A stretch of DNA of 6,125 bases from Candidatus Nesterenkonia stercoripullorum (GTDB taxonomy: Bacteria > Actinomycetota > Actinomycetes > Actinomycetales > Micrococcaceae), in the NCBI GenBank assembly GCA_019114115.1, contig DXGD01000400.1:1-6125 (forward strand), written 5' to 3'. Positions 1 to 5,673 of this stretch are shown here, in pieces; within the stretch, counting starts at the first letter, position 1, and the number at the start of each line of letters is the position of its first letter. The translations under genes were made by a program, and so were the position numbers. The notes under the pieces are model-generated. The model saw nothing but the letters and a program-made list of their open reading frames with translations. It was not told the origin of the DNA and ran no database searches.

Positions 1-577
1 CGCCATGGCCGGGCTGGTCGAGGAGTCTCGTGAACAGCGTGAGACGGCGAAGGCACCGGTGCCCGTCACTGTGCGGCCGCGAGCTGTCAACGAGAAACAG
101 TTCACCGTGACACGTGAGGAGAAGGGTGGCGAGCCGCTCTGGCGAGTCCGTGGCACCAAACCGGAACGCTGGATCCAGCAGACCGACTTCTCCAATGAGG
201 AAGCCGTGGGTTACCTGGCAGATCGGCTGCTGGCCATCGGGATCGAAGCCGAGCTCTTCTCCCAGGGCGCCACCCCAGGCGACGGCGTCGTCATCGGGTC
301 CGGGGACGACGGCGTGGTCTTCGACTGGGAGCCGACGATGGCTGGGGGAGCCGAGCATCTGGGCGGCCCACGCGGGACCGACATCCGGTTCGCCGAGCAC
401 AGCCGCCCGACTCGCGCGGAGAAGCGGCAGGACCAGCTGGAGCGTCGCGCGGCCAAGGCTGCCACGCGCGCTGAGATGGAGGCGGGCTACGCCTACGACG
501 ACGAGTCAGCACGCTCCGCTGGCTCTGCCGATGACGCCGGTGAGGCAGACAGCGGATCTGAGGCAGGGCGTTCATGA
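1..577 (+). CDS. obg: GTPase Obg (CgtA), C-terminal part only
   Basis: This is the 3' end of the ribosome-associated GTPase Obg, which acts in late assembly of the 50S subunit and in growth and stress control. The reading frame is open from base 2, so the glycine-rich Obg fold and the G domain lie upstream of the window. Counting from the Met at base 5, residues 33–111 match the C-terminal OCT domain: RWIQQTDFSNEEAVGYLADR (55–74), then GATPGDGVVI and VFDWEPT. The stretch AEHLGGPRGTD follows. The tail is rich in Arg, Lys, Glu and Ala (TRAEKRQDQLERRAAKAATR) and ends in an acidic Ser/Asp/Glu-rich segment, as is usual for actinobacterial Obg. The Met at base 5 is internal and is not the true start. 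The stop codon overlaps the proB start as ATGA (574–577), which suggests translational coupling. The Obg identification is confident; the acidic tail is probably disordered. Confidence 0.93.
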   Translation, partial: AMAGLVEESREQRETAKAPVPVTVRPRAVNEKQFTVTREEKGGEPLWRVRGTKPERWIQQTDFSNEEAVGYLADRLLAIGIEAELFSQGATPGDGVVIGSGDDGVVFDWEPTMAGGAEHLGGPRGTDIRFAEHSRPTRAEKRQDQLERRAAKAATRAEMEAGYAYDDESARSAGSADDAGEADSGSEAGRS

Positions 578-1734
578 GCACGCCACGCCTGCGGCAGTCC
601 ATGGTGCGCTCGGCCGCTGATCTGGCCCAGGCGCGACGGGTCGTGGTGAAAGTGGGGTCCTCCTCGCTGACCACGATCGAGGGCGGAATCTCCGTAGATG
701 CGCTCAACCGGCTGGTCGAGGCCTGCCAGGTGCTGCGGGACCGGGGGACCGAGGTCGTCCTGGTCTCCTCCGGGGCCATCTCCGCTGGCCTGGGACCACT
801 GCAGATGCAGACCCGGCCCGTCGACCTGGCCTCGCAGCAGGCCGCTGCCGCCGTCGGCCAAGGTCTGCTGCTGGCCCACTACTCACGGGCCTTCGGCATG
901 CACGGCACCTCGGTCTCCCAGGTGCTGCTGACAGTAGAGGACCTGATCCGTCGCACGCAGTACACCAACGCCCTGCGTGCCCTGGAGAAACTGCTGAGCT
1001 TGGGCACCGTGCCCGTCGTCAACGAAAACGATGCGGTCGCCACGCATGAAATACGCTTCGGAGACAATGACAGACTCGCGGCGCTGACTGCGAACCTGCT
1101 GCGGGCAGACGCACTCATCCTGCTCTCGGACGTCGACAGTCTCTACGATGGCCCTCCCGATGAAGGCGGCAGTCCTGTCGCACGGGTGCGAAGCCCTGGG
1201 GACCTCGCGGGGGTCACGCTGGGCCGGCGCGGCAAAGCCGGCGTGGGCACCGGGGGCATGGTCACCAAAGTCGAAGCCGCGCAGATCACCGCGGGAAACG
1301 GGATCCCCGCATTCCTCACCTCGGCCGGCCGGGCCGCTGAGCTCTTCAAAGGTGAGACGGTGGGGACGTTCTTCGAGCCGACCGGGCGGCGTCGTGGTGC
1401 GCGCTCTGCCTGGCTGGCGCATCTGGCCCACACGAAGGGCCGGATCGTGATCGACGACGGCGCTGTGGCCGCCGTCGTGGAACGCAACCGGTCCCTGCTG
1501 CCGGCAGGCGTCACGCAGTTCTCCGGCGACTTCGAGGCAGGGGATCCTGTGGAAATCGCCGATACGAAAGGGCTCATCTGTGCTCGCGGCCTGGTCGCCT
1601 ACGCCGCGACAGAGCTGCCGGCGATGCTGGGCCGGAGCACGGCAGAGCTCGGAAGCGAGCTCGGCACCGACTATGAGCGGCCCGTAGTCCACAGCGACGA
1701 CATGGTGCGCGTAGAGATCGCGCGCAGAGATTAG
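574..1734 (+). CDS. proB: Glutamate 5-kinase
   Basis: ProB phosphorylates L-glutamate with ATP to gamma-glutamyl phosphate, the first and usually feedback-controlled step of proline synthesis. The 386 residues are close to the family's usual 365–390. The amino-acid-kinase domain spans about residues 20–265, with KVGSSSLT (26–33), VSSGAISAG (64–72), VVNENDAV (148–155), FGDNDRLAA (162–170), LLSDVDSLY (183–191) and GTGGMVTK (225–232). By comparison with the E. coli enzyme, K26, S66, D153, N165 and K232 are the expected substrate and nucleotide contacts. A C-terminal PUA domain covers about 287–365 (GRIVIDDGA…SLLPAGV). The ATG at 574 overlaps the obg stop and has AGGG (565–568) five bases upstream. 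An ATG at 601 is a weaker alternative. proA follows after 9 bp. Confidence 0.97.
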   Translation: MSTPRLRQSMVRSAADLAQARRVVVKVGSSSLTTIEGGISVDALNRLVEACQVLRDRGTEVVLVSSGAISAGLGPLQMQTRPVDLASQQAAAAVGQGLLLAHYSRAFGMHGTSVSQVLLTVEDLIRRTQYTNALRALEKLLSLGTVPVVNENDAVATHEIRFGDNDRLAALTANLLRADALILLSDVDSLYDGPPDEGGSPVARVRSPGDLAGVTLGRRGKAGVGTGGMVTKVEAAQITAGNGIPAFLTSAGRAAELFKGETVGTFFEPTGRRRGARSAWLAHLAHTKGRIVIDDGAVAAVVERNRSLLPAGVTQFSGDFEAGDPVEIADTKGLICARGLVAYAATELPAMLGRSTAELGSELGTDYERPVVHSDDMVRVEIARRD

Positions 1735-1743
1735 GGTAGAGGT

Positions 1744-3045
1744 ATGGCAGAACAGATCGCACAGCAGATCCACGACATCTCGGAGCGCGCCAGGGAGGCG
1801 GCTCACGGGCTGAGCCAGCTGGATCGGGATCATAAGGACCGCGCCCTGGGTGCTATGGCCTCCGGGCTGCGCGAATCAGTGGCCTCGCTCATGGAGGCCA
1901 ACGCTGAGGATCTCGAACGCGAACGCGGCAACGGGATGAAGCGATCTCTGCTGGACCGCCTCACCCTCAATGAGGCACGCGTGGAGCAGCTCGCCGCAGC
2001 GGTGGAGGAGATCGCCGGACTTGATGATCCGGTCGGCAGAGTGCTGCAGGGCCGCACTCTTTCCAACGGGCTGCGGCTCACGCAGCAGAGCGTCCCGCTC
2101 GGCGTGCTTGGCGTGATTTACGAGGCACGTCCTAACGTGACGGTCGATATTGCCGCGCTGGCGCTGAAGTCCGGCAACGCCGTCATTCTCAGGGGCGGGT
2201 CCGCGGCCCTGAAGACCAATCAAATGCTGCTGTCCATCATCCGCGACGCTCTGCGCCGCACTGCCGTTCCAGTGGAAGCTGTGCAGACCATCGATGAGCT
2301 CGGCCGCGATGGTGCCACGGAGCTCATGACCCAGCGCGGCTCTGTCGACGTGCTGATCCCACGCGGTGGCCGCGAGCTGATCCAGCACGTCGTCACCAGC
2401 GCCCGGGTTCCCGTGATCGAAACGGGCGAGGGCAACGTGCACGTCTACATCGATCGCAGCGCCGACGAGGAGATGGCCCGCGACATCGTGCTCAACGCCA
2501 AGACGAGTCGACCCAGCGTCTGCAATGCCGCAGAGACCCTGCTGATCCACGCCGACGCCGAGGACACCGGACGGGAGGTGCTGCGCGGGCTGCTTCGCGC
2601 GGGCGTCACGCTGCATCTGGACGAGCGTGCGCGTCCCTGGCTGCCCCAGTCGCTGCCGGACGACCTGGCGGACGACACCACCTTCGGTCACGTGAAGGAG
2701 CTGACCGAGGAGGACTTCGGCACGGAGTTCCTCGATCTGGAGATGGCCGTGGGCGTCGTCGACGGGCTCGAGGAGGCGCTGAACCACATCGCTCAGTACA
2801 GCACCGGGCACACCGAGGCTATCGTCACCGACTCGGTCAGCAGCGCGGAGGCCTTCGTGGCCGCAGTGGACGCCGCGGCCGTCGTCGTCAACGCCTCGAC
2901 GCGGTTCACCGACGGCGGGCAGTTCGGACTCGGCGGTGAAGTGGGGATCTCGACGCAGAAGATGCACGCCAGGGGCCCCATGGGCATGGAGCAGCTCACG
3001 ACGACGAAATGGATCGTCCGTGGAGATGGGCAGATTCGCCCGTAA
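1744..3045 (+). CDS. proA: Gamma-glutamyl phosphate reductase
   Basis: ProA is an NADPH-dependent aldehyde-dehydrogenase-fold enzyme. It reduces gamma-glutamyl phosphate to glutamate-5-semialdehyde, which cyclises to pyrroline-5-carboxylate. It is cytosolic and is thought to work together with ProB because the intermediate is unstable. The 433 residues are a normal full length. Visible motifs include VPLGVLGVIYEARPNVT (117–133), KSGNAVILRGGSAALKTN (142–159), VIETGEGNVHVYID (224–237) and RPSVCNAAETLL (256–267), where Cys260 is the expected catalytic cysteine. The C-terminal STRFTDGGQFGLGGEVGIST (385–404) is also characteristic. The start is chosen from AGGG (1733–1736), which overlaps the proB stop codon and lies 7 nt before the ATG. 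The stop codon sits in the loop of a strong hairpin, described separately. Confidence 0.97.
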   Translation: MAEQIAQQIHDISERAREAAHGLSQLDRDHKDRALGAMASGLRESVASLMEANAEDLERERGNGMKRSLLDRLTLNEARVEQLAAAVEEIAGLDDPVGRVLQGRTLSNGLRLTQQSVPLGVLGVIYEARPNVTVDIAALALKSGNAVILRGGSAALKTNQMLLSIIRDALRRTAVPVEAVQTIDELGRDGATELMTQRGSVDVLIPRGGRELIQHVVTSARVPVIETGEGNVHVYIDRSADEEMARDIVLNAKTSRPSVCNAAETLLIHADAEDTGREVLRGLLRAGVTLHLDERARPWLPQSLPDDLADDTTFGHVKELTEEDFGTEFLDLEMAVGVVDGLEEALNHIAQYSTGHTEAIVTDSVSSAEAFVAAVDAAAVVVNASTRFTDGGQFGLGGEVGISTQKMHARGPMGMEQLTTTKWIVRGDGQIRP

Positions 3046-3060
3046 TCGGGTGAATCTCCC
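3028..3060 (+). terminator. Stem-loop around the proA stop codon (possible U-less terminator)
   Basis: AGATTCGCCCG (3032–3042) can pair with CGGGTGAATCT (3047–3057), giving 11 pairs with one G·U. GGG (3028–3030) can then pair with CCC (3058–3060) across a single bulged C at 3031. The 4-nt loop is TAAT, so the proA stop codon TAA is in the loop. No T-run follows. It could be a U-less actinobacterial terminator, a block to 3' exonuclease, or a processing site between proA and the next genes. The pairing is seen directly; the role is inferred. Confidence 0.5.
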
Positions 3061-3061
3061 G

Positions 3062-3079
3062 TAGACTAGGAAGAGTCTA
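3062..3079 (+). promoter_or_regulatory. Palindromic promoter-like -10 upstream of the small membrane protein and nadD
   Basis: TAGACT (3062–3067) fits the actinobacterial -10 pattern TANNNT. It forms a perfect 6-bp inverted repeat with AGTCTA (3074–3079) across a 6-bp spacer, so a regulator-binding site overlapping the -10 is possible. No convincing -35 lies 16–19 bp upstream, because that region is occupied by the proA hairpin. A start near 3073–3075 would give a leader of about 60 nt before the ATG at 3135. Confidence 0.4.
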
Positions 3080-3090
3080 TGTCGATGTCT

Positions 3091-3110
3091 GTCCGGATGA
3101 CCATCTGGAC
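3091..3110 (+). other. Hairpin in the leader before the small membrane protein gene
   Basis: GTCCGGAT (3091–3098) pairs with ATCTGGAC (3103–3110) through 8 pairs including one G·U, with loop GACC. It lies 13 bases before the Shine-Dalgarno GAGGGAG (3124–3130) and does not cover it. It may stabilise the mRNA or modulate translation. No known riboswitch core was recognised. Confidence 0.4.
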
Positions 3111-3134
3111 GAGGGATTCTCATGAGGGAGATAC

Positions 3135-3320
3135 ATGCAGAACTTGCCGCTGGCCGCACAGGTGCTGAGCGCTGAAGGGTCCGAATCGCACGAGCTGTTC
3201 ATGCCGACCGTATGGTTCGGCATCATCATGTTCGTGCTGCTGATGGGCCTGTTGCTGACCACTTTGGCCTTCACGAGTAGGGGTAAGCAGCTCCCGGCAA
3301 CTGAGCATGAGAGCCACTGA
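3135..3320 (+). CDS. Small single-pass membrane protein of unknown function
   Basis: This is a 61-residue protein. A short N-terminal segment (residues 1–23) is followed by one hydrophobic helix at about residues 24–47 ([24 protein letters not shown], written here in parts: [12 protein letters not shown] then [12 protein letters not shown]), and then a short polar tail with SRGK and a His/Glu-rich end. The ATG at 3135 has a strong Shine-Dalgarno, GAGGGAG (3124–3130), four bases upstream, so translation is well supported despite the small size. The start of the N-terminus ([12 protein letters not shown]) is not a convincing cleavable signal peptide. Basic residues follow the helix, which favours a cytoplasmic C-terminus. 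It lies after proA and 32 bp before nadD. From memory, a small membrane protein is common at this position in related genomes, but I do not know its function. Confidence 0.8.
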   Translation: MQNLPLAAQVLSAEGSESHELFMPTVWFGIIMFVLLMGLLLTTLAFTSRGKQLPATEHESH

Positions 3321-3352
3321 AGCGATTGACTGAGCAGAAGGGCGGCTCAGCG

Positions 3353-4072
3353 ATGAGTTCCGAGCCGAAGCGCACGCTGCGACTTGGCATCATGGGCGGC
3401 ACGTTCGACCCGATCCACCACGGGCACCTTGTAGCCGCCTCGGAGGTGGCCAGCGAGTACAAGCTCGATGAGGTCATCTTCGTGCCCACCGGCCAGCCCT
3501 GGCAGAAGGCGGGCCGCGATGTCACGGCCGCGGAGCACCGGTACCTGCTGACCGTGATCGCCACGGCAGCGAACCCGCGTTTCAGCGTATCCCGCGTGGA
3601 CATCGACCGTGGCGGGCCGACCTACACGATCGACACGCTGCGGGACTTCCGTTCGATGTACCCCGAGGCGGAACTGTTCTTCATCACCGGCGCGGACGCG
3701 ATGTCTCAGATCATGTCGTGGAAGAACGTGGAAGAGCTGTGGGATCTGGCGCACTTCGTCTCGGTGACCCGTCCGGGCTTCGTCTCAGAGGACTTCGGAC
3801 GCACCGACCAGATTTCCCTGATGGAGATCCCGGCGATGGCGATCTCCTCGACGGACTGCCGTCGGCGCGTACGTGCCCGCAAGCCTGTGTGGTACCTGGT
3901 GCCCGACGGCGTCGTGCAGTACATCGCCAAACACAGGCTGTACCGCGGCAGCGGACCGGCTGGGGATATGCGGGCGGGGTCCGGTGTCTCGCCACGGCAT
4001 GCGATCGATACGATGCATCAGCAACTGCTGGACTCCGAGCTTGAGGGCGCGAGCCAGGAGGCAGCGCGATGA
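3353..4072 (+). CDS. nadD: Nicotinate-nucleotide adenylyltransferase
   Basis: NadD transfers AMP from ATP to nicotinate mononucleotide to make deamido-NAD, an essential cytosolic step of NAD synthesis. With the ATG at 3353 the protein has 239 residues. It shows the nucleotidyltransferase signature [10 protein letters not shown] (16–25), with the HxGH motif at H22–H25, then [10 protein letters not shown] (43–52), FFITGADAM (109–117), and the second motif ISSTDCRRR (164–172) near the end of the Rossmann-like fold. The usual family ending is [14 protein letters not shown] (184–197). About 42 further residues form a polar tail of no recognised domain. An in-frame TTG at 3326 would add nine residues, but it has little Shine-Dalgarno support, whereas GGCGG (3341–3345) is 7 nt before the ATG. 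The stop overlaps the next gene as ATGA. Confidence 0.95.
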   Translation: MSSEPKRTLRLGIMGGTFDPIHHGHLVAASEVASEYKLDEVIFVPTGQPWQKAGRDVTAAEHRYLLTVIATAANPRFSVSRVDIDRGGPTYTIDTLRDFRSMYPEAELFFITGADAMSQIMSWKNVEELWDLAHFVSVTRPGFVSEDFGRTDQISLMEIPAMAISSTDCRRRVRARKPVWYLVPDGVVQYIAKHRLYRGSGPAGDMRAGSGVSPRHAIDTMHQQLLDSELEGASQEAAR

Positions 4073-4779
4073 GTGTGCGCAGCAGCGAACCCAGCGACAC
4101 CGAAGAGGCTGCAGCAGCGGATCTGCGCGCCAAATATCTCCCGATCTCCCGCAAGGAACTACGACGCCGGCGTGAGGCGGGCCTGGACTCCAGCCCCGAA
4201 GCGCCTAAAACTCACGCGGCCGTCCCATCCCAGCAGGAACAGGCTGACGGCACTACCGCTGCCGGCGCAGCCCCCGATGTCGTGGCCACTGAGGCAGCGG
4301 ACGAGGACGGAGATGACGAGGCCGCCGCTGCTCAAGCACGTCGCGAAGAGCTGGCCGCCATCGCCCGGGAGTCCGCCGGGCAGGATCCCGCTCACGTCGA
4401 CCCTGAATTGCTCAAACGCCAGCAGGAACTCGTGGCGCAGGCCATGCGGGCGAACGAACGGCGTCGCAACCAGGCCCGCCATGGGACCGCTCAGGCCCCT
4501 GCCGCTGAAGGGCAGACGCAGGAGCGTCATGAATCGGCCATCATCACCCGAAAGACTTTGCGCTCGTCAGGGGACGACGTCGATGAGGATTCGCGTCACC
4601 AACCCACAGGTTCCATCGAGCCACTTCACGCACGTGGAGCTCACGGCTTGGAACTGGACGAGCTGATTGAGTACTCTGCGACGCAGGCTAGACGGCGCGT
4701 GCTGGTGCTGTGGCTGCTCATCGCCTTCGCGGTTCTGCTCGCGGTCGTGGCGGGCGTGCTGATCTTTACCATCATCTAG
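4069..4779 (+). CDS. Charged low-complexity protein with a C-terminal membrane anchor, unknown function
   Basis: This is a 236-residue protein that I cannot assign to a named family. Residues 1–209 are hydrophilic and rich in Ala, Glu, Asp, Gln and Arg, and are probably largely disordered. Residues about 85–135 ([18 protein letters not shown], then [20 protein letters not shown]) could form helices or a coiled coil. Residues 211–236 are one continuous hydrophobic helix that runs to the last residue, preceded by a basic RRR at 208–210. The predicted topology is cytoplasmic with a C-terminal tail anchor. Two similar short motifs occur: [12 protein letters not shown] (26–37) and ITRKTLRSS (159–167). 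The start overlaps the nadD stop (ATGA), and rsfS begins 12 bp after its end, so it is co-expressed with both. In some other actinobacteria an LCP/LytR-type gene occupies this position, but this protein has no such domain. Confidence 0.85.
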   Translation: MSVRSSEPSDTEEAAAADLRAKYLPISRKELRRRREAGLDSSPEAPKTHAAVPSQQEQADGTTAAGAAPDVVATEAADEDGDDEAAAAQARREELAAIARESAGQDPAHVDPELLKRQQELVAQAMRANERRRNQARHGTAQAPAAEGQTQERHESAIITRKTLRSSGDDVDEDSRHQPTGSIEPLHARGAHGLELDELIEYSATQARRRVLVLWLLIAFAVLLAVVAGVLIFTII

Positions 4780-4791
4780 AGACTGGATTCC

Positions 4792-5166
4792 ATGTCACTT
4801 TCAGAAACTGTCATCGCGGAACTCCGCACGGCTGCGGCGGCCGCTGCCGACAAGCTTGGCACCGATATTGTCGGACTCGATGTGGGAGAGCGGCTGGGCA
4901 TCACAGATGCCTTCCTGGTGTGCTCTGCGCCCTCCGAGCGCCAAATCGGGGCGATCGTCGATGAAATCGAGCTTCAGCTGAAGGAGCAGCACGGTTCGGC
5001 GCCGCTGCGCCGCGAGGGTCGGGGCACCGGAACCTGGGTTCTGCTGGACTACGGGCACATGGTGGTGCATGTCCAGCACGAAGAAGACCGTCTCCTGTAC
5101 GGCCTCGACCGGCTGTATGCGGACGTGGCCCACGTTGATCTCCAACTGGACAGCCCGGAGGAATGA
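4792..5166 (+). CDS. rsfS: Ribosomal silencing factor RsfS (RsfA/Iojap family)
   Basis: RsfS binds ribosomal protein uL14 on the 50S subunit. It blocks joining with 30S and so lowers translation in stationary phase or on nutrient limitation. The 124 residues are a typical length. The Iojap core is clear: DIVGLDVGERLGITDAFLVC (25–44), SAPSERQIGAIVDEIE (45–60), then REGRGTGTWVLLDYGHMVVH (73–92) and VQHEEDRLLYGLDRLYAD (93–110). The final motif differs slightly from the common FYxLExLW pattern, having LLYGLDRLY. The Shine-Dalgarno is weak (GGA at 4785–4787), so translation may depend on coupling to the upstream gene, whose stop is 12 bp away. With the upstream obg it makes two 50S-directed factors in this neighbourhood. 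Confidence 0.94.
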   Translation: MSLSETVIAELRTAAAAAADKLGTDIVGLDVGERLGITDAFLVCSAPSERQIGAIVDEIELQLKEQHGSAPLRREGRGTGTWVLLDYGHMVVHVQHEEDRLLYGLDRLYADVAHVDLQLDSPEE

Positions 5167-5182
5167 GGAGCCCGGTGCCGAT

Positions 5183-5217
5183 TTGCGTGACCAGCTGGGC
5201 AGCCAGTAAAGTATAAG
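5183..5217 (+). promoter_or_regulatory. Probable promoter for tRNA-Ala
   Basis: TATAAG (5212–5217) resembles a -10 box. GTGACC (5187–5192) is a partial -35 at 19 bp, and the alternative TTGCGT (5183–5188) with TAAAGT (5207–5212) has 18-bp spacing. The region is AT-richer than its surroundings. It would give a leader of about 37 nt, which contains a small hairpin, CTTCA (5223–5227) with TGAAG (5240–5244), before the mature tRNA 5' end at 5261. The exact hexamers are uncertain. Confidence 0.45.
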
Positions 5218-5260
5218 GGTTGCTTCAGGCGGAAAAGCGTGAAGAAACTCAACTAAAAAT

Positions 5261-5333
5261 GGGGGTATGGCGCAGCTGGTAGCGCACTTGCATGGCATGC
5301 AAGGGGTCACGGGTTCGAGTCCCGTTACCTCCA
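5261..5333 (+). tRNA. tRNA-Ala (anticodon GGC)
   Basis: The full cloverleaf can be drawn by hand. Acceptor GGGGGTA (5261–5267) pairs with TACCTCC (5326–5332), and A5333 is the discriminator. The D stem is GCGC/GCGC (5270–5273, 5282–5285). The anticodon stem is CTTGC/GCAAG (5287–5291, 5299–5303) with loop ATGGCAT, so the anticodon is GGC (5294–5296), reading GCC and GCU alanine codons. The variable loop is GGGTC, and the T arm is ACGGG-TTCGAGT-CCCGT (5309–5325). The third acceptor pair is G5263·T5328, equivalent to the G3·U70 identity element of alanine tRNA. CCA is not encoded and must be added enzymatically. GCC is likely a heavily used codon in this GC-rich genome. Confidence 0.97.
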
Positions 5334-5347
5334 CAGACAGTCAGAAG

Positions 5348-5387
5348 AGGACCTTGTCCCGCACCAACGCGGGGCGAGGTCCTTTTT
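5348..5387 (+). terminator. Intrinsic terminator of tRNA-Ala
   Basis: AGGACCTTGTCCCGC (5348–5362) pairs with GCGGGGCGAGGTCCT (5369–5383). This gives a 15-bp stem with two G·U pairs and a 6-nt loop, ACCAAC, running directly into TTTTT (5383–5387). An outer pairing of CAGACA (5334–5339) with TGTCTG (5391–5396) could extend the structure to the base right after the tRNA. It starts 15 bases after the tRNA 3' end and insulates the downstream region from tRNA transcription. Confidence 0.92.
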
Positions 5388-5580
5388 GCTTGTCTGGCTG
5401 CCGGAGGCGATCGTCGTGGACTCCTCGGTGAGTTCGAGCTGACCTGGCGCTTGTGGGTCTGCGGTGTGCCGGAGGTTGGGGTGAACCCCCTAAGATTCGA
5501 TCATGTCCTCTCGGCTTCACGAGTGCGACCTTCACCCAATGAGACGAGACTCCGCCGCTGCCTGCCCCGGAATCTGACCA

Positions 5581-5607
5581 TTGCTGCCTCACCCCCATGT
5601 GTACGAT
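5581..5607 (+). promoter_or_regulatory. Possible promoter of the TetR-family gene
   Basis: TTGCTG (5581–5586) could be a -35 and TACGAT (5602–5607) a TANNNT-type -10. The 15-bp spacing is shorter than ideal. The -10 lies inside an imperfect palindrome, as expected for a self-repressed regulator gene. Transcription would start near 5614 and leave a leader of about 60 nt. Confidence 0.3.
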
Positions 5608-5615
5608 AGCGTATA
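5600..5615. promoter_or_regulatory. Candidate operator for the TetR-family regulator
   Basis: TGTACGATAGCGTATA is palindromic at 12 of 16 positions, centred on TACG-ATAG-CGTA with perfect 4-bp arms. It lies 58 bp before the TetR ATG and overlaps the proposed -10. TetR-family proteins usually bind such short palindromes beside their own gene. The symmetry is seen directly; binding is inferred. Confidence 0.35.
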
Positions 5616-5673
5616 TGAACGGGAGCACGAAAGATCAGCTCTGCCGTAGTGAATAGACCGGACAGGAGCTGAG

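Larger units (their letters stand above)
5388..5673 (+). other. Apparently non-coding interval between the tRNA terminator and the TetR gene
   Basis: I see no gene supported by family likeness here. Open frames on both strands cross the tRNA or its terminator and look like nothing I recognise. The stretch holds a small hairpin, GGGG-TGAA-CCCC (5478–5489). It also has an approximate long-range inverted repeat, TTGGGGTGAA (5476–5485) against TTCACCCAA (5531–5539), and a further TCACCCC at 5589–5595. The last 75 bases hold the likely control region of the TetR gene. Confidence 0.5.

Noticed and set aside
883..1833. Long 316-codon open frame on the minus strand opposite proB
   Set aside because: It is antisense to a clearly conserved proB, has no recognisable domain, and arises from the GC-rich third positions of the real gene.
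1876..3159. 427-codon open frame on the minus strand opposite proA
   Set aside because: It is a shadow of proA. The translation is rich in His, Arg, Asp and Gly with no family likeness, and it crosses the structured intergenic region.
3326..3352. TTG at 3326 as the nadD start
   Set aside because: It has a poor ribosome-binding site close to the preceding stop codon. The ATG at 3353 has a better-placed GGCGG and leaves a normal N-terminus before GIMGGTFDP.
4073..4666. 197-codon + strand frame overlapping the tail-anchored protein gene
   Set aside because: It is an alternative frame of the same DNA. The chosen frame has the ATGA coupling to nadD, a clear membrane helix and a natural end 12 bp before rsfS.
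5478..5489. GGGG-TGAA-CCCC hairpin as a possible terminator
   Set aside because: The stem has only 4 bp, no T-run follows, and no gene ends just upstream.
5292..5609. 105-codon + strand frame starting inside the tRNA anticodon loop
   Set aside because: It overlaps tRNA-Ala and runs through its terminator, and no domain is recognisable.
5341..5628. 95-codon minus-strand frame between the TetR gene and the tRNA
   Set aside because: Its 3' end lies within the tRNA terminator, its start has no convincing ribosome-binding site, and the translation resembles no family I know. A decayed gene remnant cannot be excluded.
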